Part shown: positions 1 through 8,084 of the stretch, in pieces | Layout of the letters: every line of letters begins with the position of its first letter | How positions within the stretch are numbered: position 1 is the stretch's first letter | DNA from: Chitinophagales bacterium | GTDB taxonomy: Bacteria > Bacteroidota > Bacteroidia > Chitinophagales > UBA10324 | Direction of reading: 5' to 3' | Length of the DNA stretch: 13,553 bases | Assembly (NCBI GenBank): GCA_013695775.1 | Contig: JACCZV010000289.1 | Location: 1-13,553, forward strand | The notes under the pieces: generated by a model | Database searches by the model: none | What the model saw: only the letters and a program-made list of their open reading frames with translations | Told to the model about the DNA's origin: nothing | Made by a program: the position numbers and the translations under genes

Positions 1-2652
1 GGTTTATACCGTTCTAAGGATGGGGGAGAAACATGGGAACAGATACTTTCAAAAGATGACAGCACAGGTTGCTATGATGTGAAGTTTGATCCTGTAAACC
101 CTCTGATACTTTATGCATCGCTATGGCAAGCGCATCGCACTCCTTATGCCTTGAGCAGCGGTGGAAAAGGGAGCGGGTTATACAAATCGATTGATGGCGG
201 AGATCACTGGAAACTAATATCTGAAAACCCGGGATTACCCGTAGGATTATTAGGTAAAATTACAACTGCTCCAGCGGCAAATGGAAATCGGATTTATGCG
301 TTGGTAGAAAATGAGAATGGTGGCCTGTTCAGAAGCGATGACGGCGGGGAACATTGGCAACAGGTGAATACCGATAAGAATCTGCGCCAGAGACCCTGGT
401 ACTTTTCTCAAATATATTCAGACCCTAAAAATGCTGATGTGGTAATAGTGCTGAATGTGAGCGCATGGATTTCAAGGGATGCCGGTAAAACATTTTCACC
501 TATTCATAACCATCATGGAGACAATCATGATCTGTGGTGGAACCCTGACAATAGCCTAAACTGGATACAGGCAGATGACGGTGGGGGAGAGATCACTTTC
601 GACGGAGGCAACACTTTTACAGAGGAGGATTTTCCAACAGCTCAATTTTATCATGTAACGCTTGACAATGATTTTCCATATGGCATTTATGGAGCACAGC
701 AGGATAATTCATCAATTAAGATTAAAAGCAGAACAGATGAGTACAGTATTGATGAAGGTGACTGGTATCCTGTAGCCGGGGGGGAGGCGGGATACATTGT
801 TGCTGACCCCTTAGATGCTGACATTACCTATGGCGGCGAATATGATGGACAACTAAGTAAATATAACAAAAAGAACAATCAATACCAGGTGATTTCAGTA
901 TTCCCCGAAGCCTGGATAGGAAGTGGCGCTGAAAGCAAGCAATATCGCTTCAACTGGACGTTTCCTATTTCTATTTCACCGCATAATCCTAAAGAGCTTT
1001 TTGTTACCTCGCAATATGTGCATCGCAGCTTCGATGGGGGCAATAACTGGGAAACAATTTCGACTGATCTCACACGTCACGATCCCAATACCTTAAAGGT
1101 AAGTGGTGGTCCCATCACAAAAGACAATACAGGAGCTGAAGTCTATGCAGATATTTTTGCCTTTGCGGAATCGTACGTAAAAGAGGGAGTACTATGGGCC
1201 GGTAGTGATGACGGGTTGATTCACGTCTCAAAAGATGATGGTAAGAGTTGGAATAATGTATCTGTTCCTGCGTCGCAGCTTAATGAATTTGCACTGATAT
1301 CTATTATTGAGCCATCTCATTATGATGCAGCCACAGCTTATATCGCAGCTACCCGATATAAAAGCGATGACGTAAAGCCATACTTATTCAAAACAAAGGA
1401 CTATGGAAAAACATGGACGCTGATTGTGCTGGGAATTCCCATTAATGATTATACACGCTGCATTCGTGAAGATCCCAACAAAAAAGGAATGCTTTACGCG
1501 GGAACCGAAAGGGGCATTTACATTTCTTTTGATGACGGTGACCACTGGCAATCCTTGCAACTGAATCTGCCGGTTACCCCAATTCACGACATGCAGGTTC
1601 ATAAGCGTGAGAAGGATCTTGTTGTAGCAACTCATGGCCGCTCTTTTTGGATTCTTGATGACCTGACACCACTCTATCAGTTGAACGATACAATAAAGAA
1701 TTCCTTAGCACATCTTTTCAAACCCCGCGACGCCTACAAAACCTCGGGCGGAAGCTACTTTGACATTAAAATGCAAACAGGAGAAAATGCCCCCACTGGG
1801 GTAATGCTTCATTATTATTTAAAAAATAAACCGTCGGAAGAGCTAAGGATGGTTATTTCTACAGCGGCGGGTGATACTGTAATCACCTACTCAAGCATGA
1901 AAGATAAAAAAGGCGAATCAATTAAAATATCAAAGGAATTTTATGAAGACCGCAAGTTAAGGCGACCCGGCATTCTCCCCGTGGATTCAGGAATGAATAC
2001 CTTCATATGGGACCTTCGTTATCCTGATGCAAAACAAGTAGAGGGAACAAATGTGATGTGGGCAGGCAGTGTTATTGGACCGCAGGCAGTACCTGGAAAT
2101 TACATAGCAAAAATGGTTATAGGTGATTCCCTGATTAATGAACAGCCATTTACCATTGTTACAGATCCTCGGTTAAATATAAGCGCAACGGATTATGCGG
2201 CGCAGTTTGAATTGTTGATGAAGATCAATAAAAAACTTTCAGAAACTCATGTGGCTATTAATAAAATTAATAAGGCTATAAAAGCAATAAATGATTATGT
2301 GGGAGGGGTGCCGGATACCGCTCTTGCATCTGAATTTAAAAAATTATCAGTACCATTAGTTGATTCACTTACGGCTGTAAAGGGTCAGCTGTATCAGTAC
2401 AAAGCTTCTGCACCACAGGATGTGCTTGCAAATCCTGTTATGCTGAATGATAAATTAGCAGGAGTGGGCAGCGCTGTTTCGTCGGCAGACGCGAAGCCAA
2501 CAGCTCAATCCTACAAGGCTTTTGATGATATTACCGCCCGCATAAATGTGCAGTTATGGAAGCTAAAACGGATCTTGGATGAGAAAATTCCGCAATTCAA
2601 TAAGAAGGTAGAAGATGCGAAAATACCTGCTGTAAATCTGCCAGAGGATTAA
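1..2652 (+). CDS. BNR/sortilin-type beta-propeller 'glycosyl hydrolase' family protein, 5'-truncated
   Basis: The frame is open from base 1, so the start lies outside the window and 883 residues are visible; a GTG at 79 is internal and should not be taken as the start. At least eight Asp-box/BNR motifs (S-x-D-x-G-x-x-W/F) can be read, for example YRSKDGGETW at the left edge, YKSIDGGDHW, FRSDDGGEHW, HRSFDGGNNW, HVSKDDGKSW, FKTKDYGKTW and YISFDDGDHW. They indicate the repeated blades of one or two beta-propellers. After about residue 560 the repeats stop and a beta-rich section with NTFIWDLRYPDA follows, then a helical Lys-rich tail ending in NLPED. This layout matches the VPS10/sortilin-like proteins of Bacteroidota, usually about 1,000 residues and exported. 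They are often labelled glycosyl hydrolases, but no hydrolase active site is visible, so the activity is unproven. No type IX C-terminal sorting domain is recognisable. The family is well supported; substrate and role are unknown. Confidence 0.85.
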   Translation, partial: GLYRSKDGGETWEQILSKDDSTGCYDVKFDPVNPLILYASLWQAHRTPYALSSGGKGSGLYKSIDGGDHWKLISENPGLPVGLLGKITTAPAANGNRIYALVENENGGLFRSDDGGEHWQQVNTDKNLRQRPWYFSQIYSDPKNADVVIVLNVSAWISRDAGKTFSPIHNHHGDNHDLWWNPDNSLNWIQADDGGGEITFDGGNTFTEEDFPTAQFYHVTLDNDFPYGIYGAQQDNSSIKIKSRTDEYSIDEGDWYPVAGGEAGYIVADPLDADITYGGEYDGQLSKYNKKNNQYQVISVFPEAWIGSGAESKQYRFNWTFPISISPHNPKELFVTSQYVHRSFDGGNNWETISTDLTRHDPNTLKVSGGPITKDNTGAEVYADIFAFAESYVKEGVLWAGSDDGLIHVSKDDGKSWNNVSVPASQLNEFALISIIEPSHYDAATAYIAATRYKSDDVKPYLFKTKDYGKTWTLIVLGIPINDYTRCIREDPNKKGMLYAGTERGIYISFDDGDHWQSLQLNLPVTPIHDMQVHKREKDLVVATHGRSFWILDDLTPLYQLNDTIKNSLAHLFKPRDAYKTSGGSYFDIKMQTGENAPTGVMLHYYLKNKPSEELRMVISTAAGDTVITYSSMKDKKGESIKISKEFYEDRKLRRPGILPVDSGMNTFIWDLRYPDAKQVEGTNVMWAGSVIGPQAVPGNYIAKMVIGDSLINEQPFTIVTDPRLNISATDYAAQFELLMKINKKLSETHVAINKINKAIKAINDYVGGVPDTALASEFKKLSVPLVDSLTAVKGQLYQYKASAPQDVLANPVMLNDKLAGVGSAVSSADAKPTAQSYKAFDDITARINVQLWKLKRILDEKIPQFNKKVEDAKIPAVNLPED

Positions 2653-2762
2653 AAGCTATTATTAATTCCGGAAAAATGTGGGCGAAGAAGACAATATTCC
2701 CTTGCGGTTTTCTAAAATTCTTCTATAATTCGTGTGGAAGTTTCTGCTATTGAGCACAGGTC

Positions 2763-2789
2763 TCTTAGGCGGAGTATCTCCTCCTGAGA
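2763..2789. repeat. Imperfect inverted repeat (hairpin)
   Basis: The two arms are TCTTAGGCGGAG (2763-2774) and CTCCTCCTGAGA (2778-2789), around a TAT loop. They pair over 12 positions with one mismatch (C opposite T) and one G.T wobble. No T-run follows on either strand, so it does not look like a standard intrinsic terminator. It lies about 110 bases past the end of the propeller gene and could act as an mRNA 3'-end or processing structure. That role is inference only. Confidence 0.4.
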
Positions 2790-3138
2790 TCAACATTTTA
2801 ATTGTAGTCTCTATAGGAAATTTGTTTTCATCATCGTCATTACATAATAAATATTCAGTAAGTTTTTCTGCAAAAATTATAAGGAGCATGTGTTAGAATT
2901 TTAAGCTTTTAACTGTGGCATATCTCTGCAGCCCATACGGGTATTGATTTCCAGATCGGTAAGTATTTTTGAGCACAAGGTTGATTCAAAAAAATGGGCT
3001 GACGCTTTTTAAGGAATAATACCGAAAATTAAATTTAAATTTTATTTATATGAATTAATTTCACAATGTTATAAGACCTCTATAGGGATAATGAATAGTT
3101 CTAAATAATACGTTTTAAGTCAATTCTCCTATGAAACT

Positions 3139-3146
3139 TACATTTG
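3139..3146 (+). promoter_or_regulatory. Putative Bacteroidota -7 box for the SWIB gene
   Basis: TACATTTG matches the Bacteroidota primary-sigma -7 consensus TAnnTTTG. The -33 partner is weak: a TTTT at 3113-3116 lies 22 bases upstream. Transcription from here would give a leader of roughly 95 nt before the GTG at 3245. No Shine-Dalgarno-like sequence stands before that GTG. Confidence 0.4.
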
Positions 3147-3244
3147 AATGTTGATAACTTTTAACATTATTAATTATAAAATCTCTTTGAGGTGACTAAT
3201 TTTTCACTCTAGAATATTATTCTTTAACCCTTAAATTCCTAACT

Positions 3245-3586
3245 GTGGCAACAAAAAAGAAAGCTGCGAAAAAAGCAGCGCCGAAATCCCAAGCAAAAAA
3301 AGCAGCTAAGTCGGCAGCTCAACCCAAAGTTAAACGTCAGCCAAACGCCGCTTTCATGAAAGCCATGAATATTGGTGAACCTCTCCAGGCTATCGTGGGC
3401 AATAAACCGTTGCCTCGCACTGAGGTAACGAAAAAGGTATGGGCGTATATCAAGAAAAACAATTTACAGGATCCCAAAGAAAGACGTAACATCAATGCAG
3501 ATGCTGCTTTGCAAAAAGTATTCGGTGGTAAAAAAACTGTAAATATGTTTGAGATGACCAAACTCATAAATAAACATCTGGGTTAA
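3245..3586 (+). CDS. SWIB/MDM2-domain protein with histone-H1-like Lys/Ala tail
   Basis: This 113-residue basic protein has two parts. Residues 1-31 are a low-complexity tail with 11 lysines and 10 alanines in the first 30 residues, in AAKKAAPK-like repeats resembling histone H1 C-terminal tails. Residues from about 36 to 112 form a SWIB/MDM2 domain, recognisable from LQAIVGNKPLPRTEV, VWAYIKKNNLQDP and the closing MFEMTKLINKHL. Such short proteins occur in Bacteroidota and Chlamydiae and are generally thought to be DNA- or nucleoid-associated; the molecular role is not settled. The start is a GTG. It is favoured because it places the basic tail in the usual MATKK form, and the next in-frame ATG (3355) would remove the tail. 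The gene is monocistronic: a box lies upstream at 3139 and a strong terminator follows immediately. DNA binding is inferred from charge and family. Confidence 0.9.
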   Translation: MATKKKAAKKAAPKSQAKKAAKSAAQPKVKRQPNAAFMKAMNIGEPLQAIVGNKPLPRTEVTKKVWAYIKKNNLQDPKERRNINADAALQKVFGGKKTVNMFEMTKLINKHLG

Positions 3587-3604
3587 TAAATTATTGCTCG
3601 GGAA

Positions 3605-3639
3605 AAAAAGGCGAAATCCGAAGAGGGTTTCGCCTTTTT
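3605..3639 (+). terminator. Rho-independent terminator after the SWIB gene
   Basis: The stem GGCGAAATCC (3610-3619) pairs with GGGTTTCGCC (3625-3634) over 10 positions with one T.G wobble, around a GAAGA loop, and is followed by TTTTT (3635-3639). A matching A-run (3603-3609) lies on the other side, so the structure could also stop transcription from the opposite strand. It begins 18 bases after the SWIB stop codon. Confidence 0.9.
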
Positions 3640-3715
3640 CAATATAGGAGACTACTGAGCTTTACTTCACCTGAAGGTGGTTAGAAATCTGCCATTCCAT
3701 ACCAAAAGTGGAAGC

Positions 3716-3737
3716 AACTTTCATTAAGGTGAAAGTT
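3716..3737. repeat. Perfect 8-bp inverted repeat between the SWIB gene and purL
   Basis: AACTTTCA (3716-3723) and TGAAAGTT (3730-3737) are exact reverse complements separated by TTAAGG. No T-run follows. It stands about 130 bases before purL and could be an operator-like dyad or a chance match. The surrounding 280-base gap shows no gene. Confidence 0.3.
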
Positions 3738-3828
3738 ATGACTCCTGTCTTTCACAGTGTATTCAATGTTTTAACCTCTATTTTTAATGCCGCTTCTAGC
3801 AAAGTGTTTAAATTTTCTCATACCTCGT

Positions 3829-3836
3829 TATGTTTC
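3829..3836 (+). promoter_or_regulatory. Weak candidate -7 box for purL
   Basis: TATGTTTC is one base off TAnnTTTG and lies 30 bases before the purL ATG. A TTTA (3807-3810) stands 18 bases upstream as a possible -33 element. A terminator separates purL from the SWIB gene, so some promoter is expected in this gap. This is the best candidate I see, not a firm call. Confidence 0.25.
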
Positions 3837-3866
3837 ATTCCATAATTTCGCATCGTAAATACAACT

Positions 3867-6098
3867 ATGGAGATAGCTGCCAAAGAAAACGAAGTGACAC
3901 CAGAGATCGCCAAAGATCTTGGGTTACTTTCAGAAGAATTTGAGCAGGTAAGATCAATTTTGGGGCGTAATCCCAATTTCACAGAGCTCAGCATTTATTC
4001 GGTAATGTGGAGCGAGCATTGCTCCTACAAGAATTCTATCAAATGGCTTAAAACTCTTCCACGCGAAGGTGCAGCCCTTCTTGCAAAAGCAGGTGAAGAA
4101 AATGCTGGTTTAGTAGATATAGGCAATGGCCTTGCATGTGCATTCAAGATTGAATCGCACAACCATCCCTCAGCTATAGAACCTTATCAGGGAGCGGCTA
4201 CCGGTGTTGGTGGAATTCATCGTGATATATTTACCATGGGTGCTCGTCCGGTTGCAGCACTTAATTCATTACGTTTTGGAGATCTGCAGCAGGAGAAAAC
4301 ACGCCATCTGCTACGGGGAGTGGTGAAGGGAATAGGAGACTACGGAAATGCATTCGGTGTTGCCACTGTTGGAGGTGAATTATTTTTTGATGAAAGTTAT
4401 AATACCAATCCGCTAGTGAATGCAATGAGTGTGGGAATTGTGGAGATTGGAAAGACTGTCTCAGCAATCTCACATGGGGCAGGTAATCCGGTATTTATCA
4501 CAGGCTCGGCTACAGGAAAAGATGGCATCCATGGAGCAAGCTTCGCCTCACAAAATATTACAGAAGACTCTCATGAGGATTTGCCAAGCGTGCAGGTAGG
4601 TGATCCTTTCCAGGAGAAATTATTGTTAGAGGCTTCTCTGGAAGCGATAAAAACAGGAGCCATCATAGGCATGCAGGATATGGGTGCTGCAGGCATCATC
4701 TGTTCTACCTCTGAGATGTCAGCAAAAGGTAAGCACGGTATGAACATATGGCTTGATAAAGTTCCTGCACGACAGCAAAACATGAAGCCCTTTGAGATAC
4801 TCCTCTCTGAATCGCAGGAACGCATGTTGCTTGTTGTTGAAAAGGGTAGGGATGAAGAGGTGAATGCGGTATATGAAAAATGGGATTTGCATTGCGTGCA
4901 GATCGGGGAGGTAACTGAGGGCGATCGTCTTAAGTTTTTCATGCATAAGGAGCTTGTAGCTGATGTGCCGGCGGCCTCTCTTGTTTTGGGCGGAGGTGCC
5001 CCCGTATATGATCGGGAATATAAAAAACCGGACTATATAGATCGTCTCTCAAATTTCGATCTGAATAACATAGACCAGCCCGTTGATCTGAAAAGTGTCG
5101 CCCTCAAATTGGTTTCACTTCCGAATATCGCTTCCAGGCAGTGGATCTATCATCAATACGATTCAATGGTAGGGATCGGAAATACTTCTACAAACACCCC
5201 GTCAGATGCAGCCATAATAAGGATCAGCAACAGTGAAAAACATCTTGCCCTGACAGTTGATTGCAATTCAAGGTATGTGTTTGCAGATCCGAATAAAGGA
5301 GCCGCTATTGCAGTTAGCGAAGCCGCACGTAATATTGTTTGTTCCGGCGGTCGCCCTGTGGCAATCACCAATTGTTTAAATTTTGGCAATCCTTACAACC
5401 CAGAAGTATACTGGCAATTTGTAAATGCAATAGAGGGCATGGGGATGGCTTGTCGCAAGTTTAATACGCCTGTTACGGGAGGGAATGTGAGCTTCTATAA
5501 TCAGTCAGCGGATGACGGGCCTGTGTTTCCAACCCCTACCATTGGAATGGTTGGGCTTCTGGACCATTTTGACGACAGAATGACACTTGATTTTAAAAAT
5601 CCAGGCGATCTTATTTATCTCGTCGGTGAATCAAGAGATGATATTGGTTCTTCAGAATATCTCGCCACCATATGTGGCATTCGGTATTCTCCAGCACCAT
5701 ATTTTGATCTTGATGAAGAATATAATATTCAAAAGGCCGTGCAGCAGTTAATCAAAAGGAAATTGATAGAATCTGCACATGATTGCTCTGACGGTGGCCT
5801 TTTCGTTACATTGCTGGAATGTGCAATCCCCGAAGGTTGGGGTTTCGATATTTCACTAGATGAAAGCATCCGTAAAGACGCTTTTCTCTTTGGTGAAAGT
5901 CAGAGCCGAATTATTGTTTCTACATCTCCTGAAAAGCAGGATGATTTCATTGAGCATCTGCTCTCCAAGAATGTGGATTTTAGTTTGCTGGGTGAGGTCA
6001 CCGATTCAGATCTTATTATTGATCAGGAGAACTGGGGGGAAGTAATTGAGTGGAAGAAGCTCTATGATAAGGCCATTGGGGAAGTAATGAGTAGTTAA
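3867..6098 (+). CDS. purL: Phosphoribosylformylglycinamidine synthase subunit PurL (short form)
   Basis: PurL catalyses the ATP-dependent conversion of FGAR to FGAM in de novo purine synthesis, in the cytoplasm. At 743 residues this is the short PurL type, which lacks the glutaminase domain and works with separate PurQ (glutaminase) and PurS; neither is in the window. Diagnostic segments are MWSEHCSYKNS (the conserved His is at about residue 51), IESHNHPSAIEPYQGAATG (about 95-113) followed by GGIHRDIFTMGARP, PVFPTPTIGMVG in the second half, and HDCSDGGLFVTLLE near the C-terminus. These mark the two tandem AIR-synthase-like halves. The ATG start gives a normal N-terminus that reaches MWSEHCSY at the expected distance. 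The gene appears complete and undisturbed. The next gene, mqnE, starts 97 bases downstream on the same strand with no terminator seen between, so read-through is possible although the pathways differ. Confidence 0.97.
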   Translation: MEIAAKENEVTPEIAKDLGLLSEEFEQVRSILGRNPNFTELSIYSVMWSEHCSYKNSIKWLKTLPREGAALLAKAGEENAGLVDIGNGLACAFKIESHNHPSAIEPYQGAATGVGGIHRDIFTMGARPVAALNSLRFGDLQQEKTRHLLRGVVKGIGDYGNAFGVATVGGELFFDESYNTNPLVNAMSVGIVEIGKTVSAISHGAGNPVFITGSATGKDGIHGASFASQNITEDSHEDLPSVQVGDPFQEKLLLEASLEAIKTGAIIGMQDMGAAGIICSTSEMSAKGKHGMNIWLDKVPARQQNMKPFEILLSESQERMLLVVEKGRDEEVNAVYEKWDLHCVQIGEVTEGDRLKFFMHKELVADVPAASLVLGGGAPVYDREYKKPDYIDRLSNFDLNNIDQPVDLKSVALKLVSLPNIASRQWIYHQYDSMVGIGNTSTNTPSDAAIIRISNSEKHLALTVDCNSRYVFADPNKGAAIAVSEAARNIVCSGGRPVAITNCLNFGNPYNPEVYWQFVNAIEGMGMACRKFNTPVTGGNVSFYNQSADDGPVFPTPTIGMVGLLDHFDDRMTLDFKNPGDLIYLVGESRDDIGSSEYLATICGIRYSPAPYFDLDEEYNIQKAVQQLIKRKLIESAHDCSDGGLFVTLLECAIPEGWGFDISLDESIRKDAFLFGESQSRIIVSTSPEKQDDFIEHLLSKNVDFSLLGEVTDSDLIIDQENWGEVIEWKKLYDKAIGEVMSS

Positions 6099-6195
6099 AA
6101 TCCATCATGGTATGAATCATTGAATAATAGAAATAGTAAACTCATTTCGACAATGGTTGTTATTGACTTAAATAATAGTAGATATTCCTCCAGAT

Positions 6196-7374
6196 ATGCA
6201 GGCGTTAAAACACTCTCTTAAAATTTCTAAGGATTTGGAATCTATAGCAGACAAAGTTCTGCAGTTAGAGAGAATCACAGACATTGAAGCATTGCTTCTT
6301 TATGAGCGAGCTGAGTTGGGATTGCTGGGTTCGCTTGCAAATTTTATCAGGCAAAATAAACATGGTGATCACACCTTTTTCAATCGCAACTTTCACATTG
6401 AACCAACTAACAAATGTGTTTTTACCTGTAAGTTTTGTTCATATTCGCGGCTAGTTCAGCAGGAAGATGAGGCATGGGAGCTGACTGAGAAGCAGATGCT
6501 TGATGCAGTAAGGAAGTATGAGGGTATTCCTGTGACAGAAGTGCATATCGTTGGTGGAGTTCATCCAAAGATGAACCTCATGTTTTTTGCGAATTTGATT
6601 AAAAAAATTAAAGAGATCCGACCTGATCTACATGTAAAAGCCTTTACTGCTGTAGAGCTTGAATACATGTTTCGCAAGGCTAAAGTTAGTGTGGAAGCTG
6701 GCCTTAAGATCTTAAAAGATCACGGCATGGATTCTTTGCCCGGTGGTGGAGCGGAAATTTTTCATAAAGAAATCCGGGATATAATCTGTAAAGACAAAGC
6801 GACATCAGAGCAATGGCTATTGATCCATGAAACAGCACATCACCTGGGAATGCATTCAAATGCCACAATGCTTTACGGTCACATAGAGAAATATATTCAT
6901 CGCATAGACCACATGAGCCGGCTTCGTGCTCTGCAGGATCATACTGGTGGTTTCAATGCCTTTATACCCTTAAAATTCAGAAACATGGACAATGAGATGT
7001 CGCATATTTCTGAGGCTTCAATTGTAGACGATCTGCGTTGCTACGCAATCGCAAGAATTTATCTTGATAATTTCCCACACATCAAGGCTTATTGGCCTAT
7101 GATAGGGAGGTCAACAACTCAATTGCTGCTGAACTTTGGGGTAGATGACGTTGATGGGACCATTGATGATTCGACGAAAATTTATTCGATGGCCGGCGCG
7201 GAAGATCAGCATCCTGCAATGACAACAAATGATATTGTGGATCTGATAAAACAGGTGGGCAGACATCCTATTGAAAGAGATACACTTTACAATGTGGTAC
7301 AGGATTATAAGAACGTAATTTTTGAGGAAAAGAAACAAAGGTTCTATGAATTGCCGGTGGTGAATAATAATTGA
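6196..7374 (+). CDS. mqnE: Aminodeoxyfutalosine synthase (radical SAM)
   Basis: MqnE is a radical SAM enzyme that joins 3-enolpyruvylbenzoate (the MqnA product) to the adenosyl group of SAM, giving aminodeoxyfutalosine in the futalosine route to menaquinone. The [4Fe-4S] cluster motif CVFTCKFC (CX3CX2C) is at Cys74, Cys78 and Cys81. It is followed by VHIVGGVHPK (about 116-125), LPGGGAEIFHKEIR (about 181-194) and HLGMHSNATMLYGHIE. The SNATMLYGH form and the GGGAEIF context favour MqnE over its paralogue MqnC, the cyclic dehypoxanthine futalosine synthase. The 392-residue length fits the family. The ATG start is accepted for its position; no Shine-Dalgarno is visible. The stop codon lies only 15 bases before the next open frame, and mqnA follows that gene, so these three genes are probably co-transcribed. 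Confidence 0.95.
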   Translation: MQALKHSLKISKDLESIADKVLQLERITDIEALLLYERAELGLLGSLANFIRQNKHGDHTFFNRNFHIEPTNKCVFTCKFCSYSRLVQQEDEAWELTEKQMLDAVRKYEGIPVTEVHIVGGVHPKMNLMFFANLIKKIKEIRPDLHVKAFTAVELEYMFRKAKVSVEAGLKILKDHGMDSLPGGGAEIFHKEIRDIICKDKATSEQWLLIHETAHHLGMHSNATMLYGHIEKYIHRIDHMSRLRALQDHTGGFNAFIPLKFRNMDNEMSHISEASIVDDLRCYAIARIYLDNFPHIKAYWPMIGRSTTQLLLNFGVDDVDGTIDDSTKIYSMAGAEDQHPAMTTNDIVDLIKQVGRHPIERDTLYNVVQDYKNVIFEEKKQRFYELPVVNNN

Positions 7375-7389
7375 TCAATAATTTTTTAA

Positions 7390-8031
7390 TTCAATCCCAT
7401 CCAAACATCAGAAATATTTATCATCCGACATGGCGAGACTGACTACAATCTTCAGGGCATTGTGCAGGGTCGCGGTGTTGATCCATCTCTTAACGAAACC
7501 GGCCGCAACCAGGCTCAACTCTTTTATGATGCATATAAGACGGAGGGGTTTGAAATTGTTTATACTTCCTCGCTTCGACGTACACATGAATCAGTCATTC
7601 ACTTTATAGAGGCTGGAATTCCATGGCTACAATCTGCAGATATTGATGAAATCAGTTGGGGCATTTTTGAGGGTAAGCGCGCAACACCGGAATTTAAGAA
7701 GCTATACCGAGAACTCCTTGAATGCTGGACTTCAGGACATCTGAACGAAAAAGCACCTGGTGGAGAGAGCCCCGCTGAAGTGCAGCAACGTCACATGAAA
7801 TTCATCAGCTACTTATTTCAACAAACAGAAAAGAAAATATTGATCTGCATGCATGGACGCGCCATGCGTATATTTCTGCCCACCTTATTGCATCAAACGC
7901 TGAATACGATGGATCAGTTTCCTCATCATAATCTAACACTCTACAAACTTATTTATGAGGATAAGCGTTTTTCAATACAACTATTCAACAACATGGATCA
8001 TTTGCAGAGCATGATAAAAGAGAAAAAGTAA
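7390..8031 (+). CDS. Histidine phosphatase family protein (phosphoglycerate-mutase-like), start unresolved
   Basis: This is a complete histidine-phosphatase core. The nucleophile motif IIRHGETDYN carries its RHG at bases 7426-7434. It is followed by QGR, YTSSLRR (the second phosphate-pocket Arg), EISWGIFEGK (the acidic catalytic residue) and CMHGRAMR (the second His). The coordinates run from the first sense codon after the in-frame stop at 7387, because no ATG, GTG or TTG lies in frame upstream of the RHG. The first canonical in-frame start is a GTG at 7462, which would delete the catalytic histidine. True initiation may therefore use a rare codon (ATC at 7399 or ATA at 7414), or a TTG at 7371 in another frame after a one-base indel. 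The length of about 200 residues fits the family. Members dephosphorylate diverse small molecules, and the substrate here cannot be told. The position between mqnE and mqnA suggests co-expression with menaquinone synthesis. Confidence 0.82.
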   Translation, partial: FNPIQTSEIFIIRHGETDYNLQGIVQGRGVDPSLNETGRNQAQLFYDAYKTEGFEIVYTSSLRRTHESVIHFIEAGIPWLQSADIDEISWGIFEGKRATPEFKKLYRELLECWTSGHLNEKAPGGESPAEVQQRHMKFISYLFQQTEKKILICMHGRAMRIFLPTLLHQTLNTMDQFPHHNLTLYKLIYEDKRFSIQLFNNMDHLQSMIKEKK

Positions 8032-8084
8032 TAGCATTACCAGGAAAGTTTATTTGAGATGGTATCATGTAAAAAGAGCATAAA

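Larger units (their letters stand above)
2653..3244. other. 592-base AT-rich intergenic region, no convincing gene
   Basis: This is the longest gene-poor stretch in the window. Its left part carries a 75-codon minus-strand frame (2662-2889) and a 30-codon minus-strand frame (2893-2985) that I do not recognise and do not call as genes. It also holds a hairpin at 2763-2789. The right part, from about 3020, is very AT-rich and holds a promoter-like box ahead of the SWIB gene. No tRNA, insertion-sequence ends or tandem repeats were seen. Confidence 0.6.

Noticed and set aside
3660..3740. Short minus-strand frame (MKVASTFGMEWQ...) in the gap before purL
   Set aside because: Only about 28 codons lie between stops, with no similarity recognised. 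The inverted repeat at 3716-3737 overlaps it, so chance is the simpler explanation.
4571..4942. 123-codon minus-strand frame inside purL
   Set aside because: It lies wholly within well-conserved purL coding sequence, is Cys/Ser/Pro-rich without a recognisable domain, and is best explained as a shadow.
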